Under the pieces are notes generated by a model. The model saw only the letters and a list, made by a program, of their open reading frames with translations, searched no databases and had not been told where the DNA came from. 64,000 nt of DNA from an uncultured Clostridia bacterium (GTDB lineage: Bacteria; Bacillota; Clostridia; Christensenellales; Borkfalkiaceae), in contig CALVMD010000005.1 in NCBI GenBank assembly GCA_944342025.1, positions 49,314-113,313 of the forward strand, in the 5' to 3' direction. This document shows, in pieces, positions 1-9,529 of the stretch. Made by a program: the position numbers and the translations under genes. Numbering within the stretch: position 1 is the first letter of the stretch; each line of letters opens with the position of its first letter.

Positions 1-1833
1 GCGATAGAAGGTATTGCCCTCGATGTTGAAATCGGCAACGCGGCGCAGCGAAATGGCAGCATTGTACGATTCGCCGAAGAAGTTGTTCGAAATCTCTATG
101 TCGCTGACCGCGCCGAGCGCACCGTTCCCGTCGGAGGTCCACACGAACGCGTCGATGTCGCCGTACTGCGTTCCGATGCTGTTGCGCAGGAACTTATTGT
201 TGCGGATGACGACGTTTTTCGGCGCAAGAGATTCATGGAACTGCACGTCGTCCGCGATCAGCATGATCGCGCCGTGCACGATGTTGGAGAACAGGTTGTT
301 TTCCACGACCACGTCGCGGCTCTGAATGAGGATGCCGCGGTTGCGCTTGTTGCGGATGACGTTGTTGCGGATCTCCACCTTGGGCGCCTTCGTCAGGCTG
401 GACAGTCGGCTGCTCGTCGTGATCTTGGAAAGATCGACGTAATTTTCGTCGGAAGGATCCGGCGACGTCTCTTCAAAAGTCAGGAGATAATTTTCCCCGT
501 TATAGCGCACCGATTTGACCGTAAGCGTGGCGATCGCGTTCAGATCGGACGAGTCGGAAAGTTCAAATTTTTCGCCGATCTCGGGACGGAAAGTGCCCCA
601 CATGCCCGAAGCGTATGCCGCCGCCACTTCACCCGTTTCGGCATTCACCGAATACACCTGCAGCATGTGCCCGCCGATATTGATCGCATCGTCGTGGCTG
701 TTTTCGAGCAGACAGTTGGTGATCTTGATCTCTCCCGCCGTATTTTTCAGATGCAGGATATCCGCCGACGCCGTGAACAGCCTGTCCGTACCCGGCTTGC
801 AGATATTCAGGAAGCGGTTGAAATACAAATTTTCGTTATTGTACGCGCGCACGGTCATACCCCAGGCGGTATATGCCGTGACCGTTTCGAAGCATACGTC
901 TTTGCAATCTTCGACCATAAAGAGCTGCGCGACATAGAACGTGACGCCGAGCGCGACGGGCGTGTTGATCATCGTGTCTTCCAGATACGTATCGGAAGTC
1001 GCTTTCAGCCGGACCGTATAACTGCCGTCCTCGTTGCGGATATATTCGCTGCTCTCGATGCTCCTGCCGCTCTCGTTGATGTAAAGGTAATTGCCGGGTG
1101 CGCGCGGCGTCTTGGAGATCGGGTCATACTCGACATACTGTATGACGGGCGCGTTCGTGTCGATGGGGTATCCCTCGTTGACGAGCACTTCGATCGTCTT
1201 GGAAGCGCGGTCGAAAGAGGTCACCTTTCCCATCATATAGGGCGGATTGGTGTAATCCACGGTGAAATTGTTGAATTGGATGTTCTCGCAGTTTTTAACG
1301 TAGAACCCGCTCATGCCGAGGAAGCAGCTGAGCATGATGTCCGCCCCGTTTCCGTCGATCACGACGTTTTTGAGCCCCTCCAGGACGAGGCCGTAGCCGT
1401 AGTCGATGCCGTTGCCGCCTTCGATGACGTCGATCCTGCCCGCAGGAAGACGCACGATTTTTACGGAATCCTCCTCTTCGGCGGCAGCGGCGGCAAACGC
1501 GCGCTGCAGCGCCGCGGAGTCGTCTTTCCCGTCATCCGCCGTAACGCCGTATTCGGCGGCATCGATCACGATGCCCGACGAGGGAACGGGATAAAGCACC
1601 TCGTTTTCAAACTTATCCTGATCCACGCCGACGATAAACGGATTGATGAGCCCCGGCGTATCGCTTACATAATCGGAATAATCCGAATCGAACGTGTAGC
1701 CGCTGCTCATGAGCTGTTCGTCCGTCGGGGTGCGTTCGCCTTTCATGTCCGCTCCTCCCTGCGCTCCGCAGCCGCCCAAAAGAGCGGCGCACAGCATCAC
1801 ACCCGCCACAGCGGTAACTAATTTATGTTTCAT
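1..1833 (-). CDS. Beta-helix lipoprotein, GH110-like (partial, 3' end outside window)
   Basis: Reading the minus strand from the ATG at 1833 gives 611 codons with no stop before the window edge, so the gene is cut at its 3' end. The product begins with a lipoprotein signal peptide (lipobox LLGGC, Cys22). A pectate-lyase-superfamily opening follows (DAAEYGVTADDGKDDSAALQ), then Asn-rich right-handed beta-helix coils. The motifs HDDAINIGG and RNRGILIQSRDVVVENN resemble GH110 alpha-1,3-galactosidases, but this family call is inferred from memory of the fold. It is likely an extracellular, lipid-anchored glycan-acting enzyme. It is last of the visible genes in the sugar ABC operon, 10 bp after the binding-protein gene, with a GGAGG ribosome binding site. 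Confidence 0.8.
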   Translation of the reverse strand, partial: MKHKLVTAVAGVMLCAALLGGCGAQGGADMKGERTPTDEQLMSSGYTFDSDYSDYVSDTPGLINPFIVGVDQDKFENEVLYPVPSSGIVIDAAEYGVTADDGKDDSAALQRAFAAAAAEEEDSVKIVRLPAGRIDVIEGGNGIDYGYGLVLEGLKNVVIDGNGADIMLSCFLGMSGFYVKNCENIQFNNFTVDYTNPPYMMGKVTSFDRASKTIEVLVNEGYPIDTNAPVIQYVEYDPISKTPRAPGNYLYINESGRSIESSEYIRNEDGSYTVRLKATSDTYLEDTMINTPVALGVTFYVAQLFMVEDCKDVCFETVTAYTAWGMTVRAYNNENLYFNRFLNICKPGTDRLFTASADILHLKNTAGEIKITNCLLENSHDDAINIGGHMLQVYSVNAETGEVAAAYASGMWGTFRPEIGEKFELSDSSDLNAIATLTVKSVRYNGENYLLTFEETSPDPSDENYVDLSKITTSSRLSSLTKAPKVEIRNNVIRNKRNRGILIQSRDVVVENNLFSNIVHGAIMLIADDVQFHESLAPKNVVIRNNKFLRNSIGTQYGDIDAFVWTSDGNGALGAVSDIEISNNFFGESYNAAISLRRVADFNIEGNTFYR

Positions 1834-1843
1834 TTTCCCTCCT

Positions 1844-3610
1844 TTATTGCAGCTCGTTCGCGCAGGGCGCGTCGGGGAACGCGCGGTTATACGCTACGGC
1901 ATACTTTTGTGTTATGGATTGATAATCAAAGCGGGCCATGTTGTTTAAAAATTCTTCCCAGGTCGCATCGTTGAAAGGATCCTGTTCCCCGTTGATGAAT
2001 CGGCCGTAATTATTTTTCATATAGGTGTTGATCGAATCTTCCAGCGCGGAGATCTCTTCCAGCTCCTGCGCCGTGTGAGAGATCTGCGGCAGATGCCTTT
2101 TCAGATACGGGTAATACGTCTGCCTCTCTTCGATCATCTTCATGCGGTACGGGTCGCCCGAGTTGTCGTAATCGACCGTCGTGAACACGGCGTTGCCCAG
2201 CCCCGCCTGATAAGTCAGCGTGGCCTGGAACGCGATCTCGTCCATTCCTTCGGGCACGATCAGTTCCCAACGCTTCAGGTCTTCCCCGCGGATGGGATCG
2301 TAGGTCGGCTCCATATCGTCGATCTCGCGCCAGTGAACGTCTTTCTCGCCTCTGTATTGCAGGCTCTCGTTTTCAAGCGCATAGAGCTGATCCATCCAGC
2401 GGATGATCTCCCTGTAATACGGGGTCGTTTTGGGAATGATCAGCGCGGAAGGATCGAAACGGGGCGCGTATTCCCAAACCATCTGCGTGCCGTTGTGCTC
2501 GGAAACGAGCGGCGGAAGGGCGACGTACTCGTCATCGCGTTCCTGCCCTACCACAAAGTAAGCGCCGGAAGAGGTGAAACTTCCCAGCTTGCCCTGGATA
2601 CCGAGGGAGTTGAGGTTGGTGTCGTTGTTGGTGAAAAGGCCGTCGTGCATCAGCCCCTCGGTATACAGCTTATTCAGATACTGCACGTACTCCCTGTATT
2701 CCTGCGTGGAAGGCACCCAGACGATCTTGTTGTAGTTGGGATTGGGGATCTCGTTGCCCGAATCGTCCAGGACCGTCTCTCTGTTATCGATCTCGATGCC
2801 GGTACCGACAAAGCCGAACGCGCTGCTCAGGAAATGCAGGGACGCATCGTTCATGGCGGCGATGATCGGAACTTCGTCGGATGCGTTTCCGTTCCCGTTT
2901 GCGTCGTAATCCTTAAATGCCTTCAACGTATTGTAAAACTGTTCGGTCGTTTCGGGAAGGCCGGATTCCCCAACATACGTGTCGCCAAAGGACGCGAGGT
3001 TGAGGTTTTCGATCCACTGCTTGTTGATATACTGCGTTGCGACTTCGCCGCCTTCCGCATTCAGGGCGACGCGCGCAAAGGCATAGATCTTGCCGTCCGC
3101 CTGCGTAGTCACGCGCTCGATCTCGGGATATTCTTCCATCCAATGCGAATAATTGGGGGCATACAGTTCCAGAAGGTTCTGTTCGGTGTTGCCGGTATAT
3201 TCGTCGTACCCCGTCAGTTCGCGCAGAGCGCCGAGCTGAGAATACTGCGCGATCTCATACGGCTGATTGCCGAGGAAAAACGCGTCGGTGGGATTTTCGG
3301 TATCTTCCCACTTCAACCCCTTCATCTGATCGACGTCTTTCAGTCCCACCTCTTCGAACTCGACGTGGATGTTGGTGCGGCGTTCCAGCTCCTGAAACAG
3401 GTACATGTCTTCCCATTGGCCCTGAATGGACGCCTTCATGGTGAACATGTTGATCGTGATCTTTTCCTTCACGATCTGCTCGCTGTCTGGATCCGCGATG
3501 AAGTTGTCGGGATCGTACTCGACCTGCCTGCCGCCGCATCCGACGAACAGAGACATCGTTCCGAGCGCGAGCGCCGCAGCGCAGGCAATGCACAAAAGTT
3601 TTTTCAGCAT
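1844..3610 (-). CDS. Extracellular solute-binding lipoprotein of a sugar ABC transporter
   Basis: A 588-residue lipoprotein with a hydrophobic signal and lipobox LFVGC (Cys25). It has the size and composition of the large LplA-type binding proteins that work with CUT1 oligosaccharide importers. It would be anchored outside the membrane and deliver a sugar oligomer to the permeases encoded just upstream at 3632-5226. An alternating aromatic and acidic composition and an EF-hand-like stretch (DYDANGNGNASDE) are visible near the middle. The start codon follows a clear AGGAGG. The ligand cannot be read from the sequence; the neighbouring beta-helix protein suggests a galactose- or uronate-containing glycan. 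Confidence 0.9.
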   Translation of the reverse strand: MLKKLLCIACAAALALGTMSLFVGCGGRQVEYDPDNFIADPDSEQIVKEKITINMFTMKASIQGQWEDMYLFQELERRTNIHVEFEEVGLKDVDQMKGLKWEDTENPTDAFFLGNQPYEIAQYSQLGALRELTGYDEYTGNTEQNLLELYAPNYSHWMEEYPEIERVTTQADGKIYAFARVALNAEGGEVATQYINKQWIENLNLASFGDTYVGESGLPETTEQFYNTLKAFKDYDANGNGNASDEVPIIAAMNDASLHFLSSAFGFVGTGIEIDNRETVLDDSGNEIPNPNYNKIVWVPSTQEYREYVQYLNKLYTEGLMHDGLFTNNDTNLNSLGIQGKLGSFTSSGAYFVVGQERDDEYVALPPLVSEHNGTQMVWEYAPRFDPSALIIPKTTPYYREIIRWMDQLYALENESLQYRGEKDVHWREIDDMEPTYDPIRGEDLKRWELIVPEGMDEIAFQATLTYQAGLGNAVFTTVDYDNSGDPYRMKMIEERQTYYPYLKRHLPQISHTAQELEEISALEDSINTYMKNNYGRFINGEQDPFNDATWEEFLNNMARFDYQSITQKYAVAYNRAFPDAPCANELQ

Positions 3611-3631
3611 GATTTCCTCCTTATGCTTGTT

Positions 3632-4224
3632 TTATCCTTTCACGCTTCCGATCATCATCCCCTTTTCCAGGTGCCTAGCAAGGAAAGGATAGACAATGAG
3701 GATCGGGAGCGTGGTGACAACGATGGACGAATATTTGACCGCTTCCGCAAGCATTTTATATTGAAGCGCATCTTCGCCGACGGCGCCGCTGCCGTCGCTG
3801 AGAAGGATGTCCCTGAGGACGAGCTGCAGCGTTTTGAGGTCGGTATTGCTCGGCGATATAAAGACGAGCGGATAAAAATAAGAATTCCAGTATCCCACAG
3901 CATAAAACAGGATCATGATGGCGATGACCGGCTTACACAGAGGGATAATGACGGAAAAATAAATGCGGAAATCGCAGGCGCCGTCGATCTTTGCGGCCTC
4001 TTCCAGGTCGGCCGGGATGGAAGAAGTCATGAACGTGCGCACGACGATGACGTTCCATAATCCTTGATGAAAAAAGTGACCTGCCCGTAATAGACGGCCT
4101 CGGGACTGCTGAACGACAGAGAAAGGATATAGATGAGCGGATACAGAAAGATCACGCACAGCAGTGCGACGAGCACATAAACTACGATCTGAAAAGCGAA
4201 ATCGCCTTTGCTTTGCCTCTTCAT
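3632..4224 (-). pseudogene. Sugar ABC permease (LplC/YtcP-like), internally deleted and frameshifted
   Basis: The first about 57 codons from ATG 4224 encode the N-terminus and first membrane segment (VVYVLVALLCVIFLYPLIYI, ending near VTFFIKDY). From about 4070 the homology continues in another frame with LWNVIVVRTF and the EAA loop (EEAAKIDGACDF) through the normal C-terminus at 3632. LplC-type permeases are about 290-300 residues; only about 200 remain, so roughly 95 residues (the central membrane segments) are missing and the frame is broken at 4055-4075. As written it cannot make a working permease. It lies between an intact partner permease and an intact binding protein, so the transporter would be dead unless this is an assembly error. 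Confidence 0.8.
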
Positions 4225-4236
4225 CGCCGTACCCCC

Positions 4237-5226
4237 TTACAGTATCGTCTCGCCGCCGAGTTTTTTGGCGGTAAAATTCGCGCCCAACAGCAGCACCAGA
4301 CTGATGATGTTGTTGAAAAGGCCGATCGCCGTACCGTAGCTGTATTGCTTGATGACAGAGCCGAGCGTCTTTTCATAAACATAAGTGGAAATGATGTTGG
4401 AGGACGCATAGTTCAGATCCGTCTGCATCAGCAATACTTTTTCAAACCCGACGTTGAGCATGTTGCCGAGATTCATGATGAGCGTTATGGAAACGATGGG
4501 CAGAAGGCCGGGGATATTGATGTGCCAGATCTTGCGCAGGCGGCTCGCGCCGTCGATCTCCGCCGCTTCGTACAGCGTGGGATCGATCGCCGTCAGCGCG
4601 GCGACATAAGTGATCGACCACCAGCCAAGCCCCTGCCACATCCCCGAAAGCACGTAGATCCACGGGAACCACGCCGCGCTTTCCATAAACTTGACGGGCT
4701 CTAATCCGAAAAGCATGATCATGCGGTTGATGATGCCGACGCGGTCCTGCGTATACTCCAAAAAAGTAAAGCACATGCTGACGGAAACGACCAGCGAAAT
4801 AAAGTACGGCGCGTACGAGATGATCTGCACCGTAGTGCGGAGCGATTTGACGCGGATCTCATTCAAAAGGAGCGCGAACAGGATGGGGAGCGGAAACACG
4901 AGCAGCGAACACAGAGAAAGCCGCAGCGTGTTCCACAGCATATCCAGAAAATAAGGATCCGTCACAAACTCCGTAAAATGTTTGAAGATCGGGTCCGCCC
5001 ACGGGCTGCCGCCGATCCCCTGGATCACGTTGTAGTCTTTAAACGCGATGACGATGCCGTACATGGGAGCGTAGCAAAATACAGCTATGATCGCCAGCGC
5101 CGGCAATGCCAGTAAATACAGCTGCCAGTTCTTATACCATGCGCGCAGTTTTTTCTTTCCGGTTTTGCCGGGAAGGGTCTTAGACGATTCGCGGCTCTCC
5201 GCAAGTACGCTTACCTCTTCTTTCAT
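4237..5226 (-). CDS. Sugar ABC transporter permease (LplB-like, CUT1)
   Basis: A 329-residue inner-membrane permease with a basic N-terminal tail, about six hydrophobic segments, and the EAA cytoplasmic loop (LYEAAEIDGASRLRKIWHIN) that docks onto the ATPase. The first membrane segment is at about residues 33-60 (YLLALPALAIIAVFCYAPMY). It is first gene of the operon, 12 bp ahead of the damaged second permease. No ATPase is encoded nearby, as is usual for CUT1 operons that borrow a shared MsmK-type ATPase. Start at ATG 5226 is preceded by GGGAGGAAGAGC. Expression is probably controlled by the divergent AraC regulator at 5565. Confidence 0.92.
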   Translation of the reverse strand: MKEEVSVLAESRESSKTLPGKTGKKKLRAWYKNWQLYLLALPALAIIAVFCYAPMYGIVIAFKDYNVIQGIGGSPWADPIFKHFTEFVTDPYFLDMLWNTLRLSLCSLLVFPLPILFALLLNEIRVKSLRTTVQIISYAPYFISLVVSVSMCFTFLEYTQDRVGIINRMIMLFGLEPVKFMESAAWFPWIYVLSGMWQGLGWWSITYVAALTAIDPTLYEAAEIDGASRLRKIWHINIPGLLPIVSITLIMNLGNMLNVGFEKVLLMQTDLNYASSNIISTYVYEKTLGSVIKQYSYGTAIGLFNNIISLVLLLGANFTAKKLGGETIL

Positions 5227-5564
5227 GCTCTTCCTCCCTTTGATCGTTTTTATGTAAAAATTTGAAGACTATGCGTCTTTATAATGTCAAAAATACAAGC
5301 TTTGAAGATCTCCGAACCTATTCCGGCAATTTTCCGTTTATCTTCCTTTCTAAACTTCTATATTTGAAATAATTGGTATATTTTAACACTTTTTGTGATT
5401 AATTATTGAATTTTCTAAAAATATAATATCATAAAAACGGAAAGCAGTGTAAAAGTATCTACCTATCTTATAAAAATATGTAAAAAAATTAAGACAAAAT
5501 ATTGTAAAAACTTTCAAGGCGTGCTATAATTTTTACGCAAGAATAAAATCAGAGGTGAACGTTC
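5227..5564. promoter_or_regulatory. Divergent AT-rich control region between ABC operon and AraC gene
   Basis: This 338-bp gap is strikingly AT-rich compared with the surrounding GC-rich genes. It must hold both divergent promoters and probably the AraC-family operator. A clear promoter for the AraC gene is at 5502-5530. For the ABC operon only a weak minus-strand candidate is visible (TTCAAA, 17 nt, TATAAA, near 5275-5303). No riboswitch or small ORF was recognised. Confidence 0.55.
5502..5530 (+). promoter_or_regulatory. SigA-type promoter for the AraC regulator
   Basis: TTGTAA at 5502-5507 and TATAAT at 5525-5530 are separated by exactly 17 nt and point at the AraC gene start at 5565. A GAGGTG ribosome binding site follows. 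Confidence 0.75.
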
Positions 5565-6494
5565 ATGCCCGCTCTTACAAAAGCCGCCGGATTTTACCTG
5601 TCCTTAGCGGCAAGTTATAATCAGACATTCGACGAATACGACATGCCCGTACATTCGCACGAGTATTACGAATTCATGTTTGTGAACTCAGGAAAATGCG
5701 ATGTTTTCGTCGAAGAAAAAAGCGGCGCCATGGAAACGCTGACGCTCGGGAAGAGCGATTTCGTACTGATCGACGCAAATGTCAAACACAGGCTGTTCGT
5801 TACGCCGCACAGCCCCTGCAACATCATGAATATCGAGATCAATGCGCAGAAAATCGATCCGTCCTCCGAGTATATTTACGATTTCGGGCGCATTTTGCAG
5901 GCGTGCAAAAATTTGAAGCGCATTTTTACACGCTTCCGATACGGAAAATTCCGCGACACCAACCGCATTAAAGACACTTTGGAAAGGATCCAATCGGTAT
6001 ACGACGCCAGCATGGCCGATCCCGCGCGAACCGCAGAAAAGGCGCTTCTGCAAATACTGCTCGGCGAATTATTTTTGGAAACGGACCAGTGCGCCGAACA
6101 GGTGAACAGCAGCGGCAACATTTACGTGCAGAAAACGTATGAATACATAAAAAGCCATTATCAGGACGAGATCACGCTGCAATCGCTTGCGAATTACCTG
6201 AACATTCACCCCACCTATATCCAGAGGCTGATCCGCGGCGTTTCGGAAGATTCGGTGCACAGCCTGATCAACAAATTCCGGATCCAGAAGGCCATCGAAC
6301 TTCTCCGCAGCTCCTCTCTGCCGCTGATCGACGTCGCCATCGAAGTCGGGTTCAACAACAGGCAATCCTTTTTCAACGCATTCAAAAAATACACGGGCGT
6401 CTCACCCAACGAATACAGGCGCGAACACATCGACAACGAAAAATGGCTGAAAAACGAATCGTACACTACGTCCGTCTTTGAAGATGAAGGCTAG
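5565..6494 (+). CDS. AraC-family transcriptional regulator
   Basis: A 309-residue regulator. The N-terminal half has a cupin-like sensing domain (HSHEYYEFMFVNSG, about residues 27-40). The C-terminal about 100 residues carry two helix-turn-helix motifs, the second ending in the family signature VAIEVGFNNRQSFFNAFKKY followed by GVSPNEYR. It is transcribed away from the sugar ABC operon and most likely activates it when a sugar is bound. The promoter at 5502-5530 and an intrinsic terminator at 6503-6536 frame it as a single-gene unit. The effector sugar is unknown. Confidence 0.9.
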   Translation: MPALTKAAGFYLSLAASYNQTFDEYDMPVHSHEYYEFMFVNSGKCDVFVEEKSGAMETLTLGKSDFVLIDANVKHRLFVTPHSPCNIMNIEINAQKIDPSSEYIYDFGRILQACKNLKRIFTRFRYGKFRDTNRIKDTLERIQSVYDASMADPARTAEKALLQILLGELFLETDQCAEQVNSSGNIYVQKTYEYIKSHYQDEITLQSLANYLNIHPTYIQRLIRGVSEDSVHSLINKFRIQKAIELLRSSSLPLIDVAIEVGFNNRQSFFNAFKKYTGVSPNEYRREHIDNEKWLKNESYTTSVFEDEG

Positions 6495-6502
6495 ACACGC
6501 AC

Positions 6503-6536
6503 AGCGCCCGCGTTTAACGCGGGCGCTTATTTTTTG
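6503..6536 (+). terminator. Intrinsic terminator after the AraC gene
   Basis: Arms AGCGCCCGCGT and ACGCGGGCGCT (6503-6513 and 6517-6527) are perfectly complementary and are followed by TATTTTTT. Confidence 0.85.
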
Positions 6537-6640
6537 ATTAGTATTTTACCCGAAAACGCGATACGCATTCCCCCTTCCTCCTCGAACGACGCTTTCAAAG
6601 GATGCGCAGACCGTATCGCCCGACGCAAGGCGCGGGGCAT

Positions 6641-6677
6641 AAAAAATCGGGGCGCACCCCGAACGGAGCGCGCCCCC
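6641..6677 (-). terminator. Intrinsic terminator after ppdK
   Basis: On the minus strand GGGGCGC pairs with GCGCCCC around a 14-nt loop, followed by GATTTTTT. It sits about 45 bp past the ppdK stop codon. Confidence 0.7.
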
Positions 6678-6718
6678 GGCGCGGCATACTATGCCGACGA
6701 TTTTGTTTTTACCTGCAA

Positions 6719-9355
6719 TTACTTGCGGGGATTCTGAATGTTCGCCCTTGCAGCAGCCAGACGTGCGATCGGGACACGGTAAGGCGAGCAGGATACATAG
6801 TTCAAACCGATCTTATGGCAGAACTCGATGGACGAAGGATCGCCGCCGTGTTCGCCGCAGATACCGAAGTGCATGCTCGGACGGGTCACTTTGCCCATCT
6901 TGACAGCCATATCCATGAGTTTACCCACGCCGACCTGATCGAGCTTCGCGAACGGATCGGATTCGTAGATCTTGTTCTCATAGTATGCGGGCAGGAACTT
7001 GCCTGCGTCGTCGCGCGAGAAGCCGAACGTCATCTGCGTGAGGTCGTTCGTGCCGAAGCAGAAGAACTCTGCCTCTTTCGCCATCTCGTCGGCGGTGAGC
7101 GCCGCACGGGGGATCTCGATCATCGTACCGACTTCGTATTTGAGGTCGCTCTTCGCTTCCGCGATGAGTTTATCCGCGACTTCGACGACGGTCTTCTTGA
7201 CGAACGCGAGCTCTTTCACCTCGCCCGTGAGCGGGATCATGATCTCGGGAACGATATTCCAATCGGGATGCTTTTTCTTGACGTTGATCGCCGCCTTGAT
7301 AACGGCAGCCGTCTGCATGCGCGCGATCTCGGGATAGGTGACCGTCAGGCGGCAGCCGCGGTGACCCATCATCGGGTTGAACTCGTGGAGATCCGCGATG
7401 ATCTGCTTGATCTGCGCGACCGTCTTCTTCTGCGCCTTGGCGAGCGCTTTGATGTCCGCCTCTTCGGTGGGAACAAACTCATGCAGAGGAGGATCGAGGA
7501 AACGGATGGTTACGGGGTAACCGCCGAGCGCCTCGTACAGTTTCTCGAAGTCGCTCTGCTGCATCGGCTCGATCTTGTCGAGCGCCGCAACGCGCTCTTC
7601 CACCGTATCCGCGCAGATCATCTCGCGGAACGCGGCGATCCTGTCGGGGTCGAAGAACATGTGCTCGGTACGGCACAGGCCGATACCCTGTGCGCCGAAT
7701 GCGGCGGCCTGCTTCGCGTCTGCGGGAGTATCCGCATTGGTACGGACAGCCATCGCTTTATATTTGTCGGACAGCTCCATGATGCGGCCGAAATAACCGG
7801 AGGAGGTATCCGCAGCCACCGTCGGGATGCCCTCGCCGTAGATGTTACCGGTAGAACCGTCGAGGGAAATGACGTCGCCCTCTTTATAAACTTTGCCTTT
7901 GAGCGTAAATTTCTTGTTCTCCTCGTCCATCTTGATGTCGCCGCAGCCGGATACGCAGCAGGTACCCATGCCGCGCGCAACGACCGCCGCGTGGGAGGTC
8001 ATACCGCCGCGGACGGTGAGGATGCCCTGCGCATAGTGCATGCCCTCGATGTCTTCGGGAGAGGTTTCCAATCTTACCAGGACGACTTTTTCGCCCTTCT
8101 TGCCCTGCTCGACAGCGTCTTCCGCCGTGAACACGATCTTACCGGTAGCGGCGCCGGGAGACGCAGGCAGCGCGGTCGCGACGGGGGTCGCCTTTTTGAG
8201 GGCGGCAGCGTCGAACTGCGGATGCAGGAGCGCGTCGAGCGACTTCGGATCGATCTGCATGAGCGCTTCCTGTTCGGTGATCATGCCTTCGTCAATGAGG
8301 TCGCAGGCGATCTTGATCGCGGCGGCAGCCGTACGCTTGCCGTTACGCGTCTGGAGCATATAGAGGTGACGGTCTTCGATCGTGAACTCCATATCCTGCA
8401 TGTCTTTATAATGGCTCTCGAGCGTATTGCAGATCTTCTGGAACTGTTCGTACACTTCGGGCATGATCTCTTTCATCTTGTCGATGGGCATCGGGGTGCG
8501 GATACCCGCAACGACGTCTTCGCCCTGCGCGTTCATGAGGAATTCGCCCATGAGCTTCTTTTCGCCCGTGGCGGGGTTGCGCGTGAACGCGACGCCCGTA
8601 CCGGAAGTGTCGCCCATGTTGCCGAACGCCATCATCTGCACGTTGACCGCCGTGCCCCAGCTGTAAGGGATGTCGTTCTGCATGCGATAGTAATTCGCGC
8701 GGGGGTTGTCCCAGGAACGGAAGACCGCCTTGATCGCGCCGAAGAGCTGTTCCTTCGGATCGGTCGGGAAATCCTGCCCGAGCTTCGCTTTATATTCCGC
8801 TTTGAACTGAGCAGCGAGTTCTTTGAGGTCGTCCGCCGTCAGTTCGACGTCCTGCGTGACGCCCTTTTTCTCTTTCATCTGGTCGATGAGCTGCTCGAAG
8901 TACTTTTTGCCGACCTCCATAACGACGTCGGAATACATCTGAATAAATCTCCTGTAGCAGTCCCAAGCCCAGCGGGGATTGCCGGATTTTTTAGACAGAA
9001 CTTCTACGACCTCTTCGTTCAGGCCGAGGTTGAGGATGGTGTCCATCATGCCCGGCATGGAAGCGCGCGCGCCCGAACGGACGGAGACGAGCAGAGGATT
9101 CTCTTTGTCGCCGAACTTTTTGCCGCAGATCTCTTCCATCTTTGCGATGTATTCCATGATCTCCGCCTGAATTTCGGGATTGATCTGCCTGCCGTCCTCA
9201 TAATACTGCGTGCAAGCCTCGGTAGAGATCGTAAAGCCCTGCGGAACAGGCAGGCCCATGCCCGTCATTTCCGCGAGGTTCGCGCCCTTGCCGCCGAGAA
9301 GCTCGCGCATCTTTGCGTTGCCTTCCGAGAAAAGGTAGCAATACTTCTTTGCCAT
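6719..9355 (-). CDS. ppdK: Pyruvate, phosphate dikinase
   Basis: An 878-residue cytoplasmic enzyme interconverting pyruvate, ATP and phosphate with PEP, AMP and pyrophosphate. The N-terminal ATP-grasp region starts AKKYCYLFSEG and contains GGKGANLAEM. The phosphohistidine domain has GGMTSHAAVVARGMG with the catalytic His, and the C-terminal PEP/pyruvate barrel ends with CGEHGGDPSS. The reading frame stays open 18 codons further upstream, but ATG 9355 has AGGAGG at the right distance and begins with the conserved MAKK. In clostridia the enzyme often runs in the glycolytic direction. It is separated from recO by 174 bp, so it may have its own promoter. Confidence 0.97.
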   Translation of the reverse strand: MAKKYCYLFSEGNAKMRELLGGKGANLAEMTGMGLPVPQGFTISTEACTQYYEDGRQINPEIQAEIMEYIAKMEEICGKKFGDKENPLLVSVRSGARASMPGMMDTILNLGLNEEVVEVLSKKSGNPRWAWDCYRRFIQMYSDVVMEVGKKYFEQLIDQMKEKKGVTQDVELTADDLKELAAQFKAEYKAKLGQDFPTDPKEQLFGAIKAVFRSWDNPRANYYRMQNDIPYSWGTAVNVQMMAFGNMGDTSGTGVAFTRNPATGEKKLMGEFLMNAQGEDVVAGIRTPMPIDKMKEIMPEVYEQFQKICNTLESHYKDMQDMEFTIEDRHLYMLQTRNGKRTAAAAIKIACDLIDEGMITEQEALMQIDPKSLDALLHPQFDAAALKKATPVATALPASPGAATGKIVFTAEDAVEQGKKGEKVVLVRLETSPEDIEGMHYAQGILTVRGGMTSHAAVVARGMGTCCVSGCGDIKMDEENKKFTLKGKVYKEGDVISLDGSTGNIYGEGIPTVAADTSSGYFGRIMELSDKYKAMAVRTNADTPADAKQAAAFGAQGIGLCRTEHMFFDPDRIAAFREMICADTVEERVAALDKIEPMQQSDFEKLYEALGGYPVTIRFLDPPLHEFVPTEEADIKALAKAQKKTVAQIKQIIADLHEFNPMMGHRGCRLTVTYPEIARMQTAAVIKAAINVKKKHPDWNIVPEIMIPLTGEVKELAFVKKTVVEVADKLIAEAKSDLKYEVGTMIEIPRAALTADEMAKEAEFFCFGTNDLTQMTFGFSRDDAGKFLPAYYENKIYESDPFAKLDQVGVGKLMDMAVKMGKVTRPSMHFGICGEHGGDPSSIEFCHKIGLNYVSCSPYRVPIARLAAARANIQNPRK

Positions 9356-9529
9356 AAAAAATTTTTTCCTCCTGATAAAGATTGGAATTTTTATCGAGTT
9401 CCCTAACAATTCTATTTTAATACACTTTCACGCAAATTTCAAGTGAAAACAGAATCTTTTTGGGATTTTTTGCAAGTATTTTGAAGCTGAAAAAGGAAAC
9501 GGGCGCAAAATACGCATTGCCGCCCGCTT

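Noticed and set aside
235-4060. Long plus-strand frames opposite the beta-helix and solute-binding lipoprotein genes
   Set aside because: The minus strand encodes proteins with signal peptides, lipoboxes and family motifs; the plus-strand products do not.
6602-9406. A 934-codon plus-strand open frame opposite ppdK
   Set aside because: Antisense of ppdK with shadow composition and no family signature.
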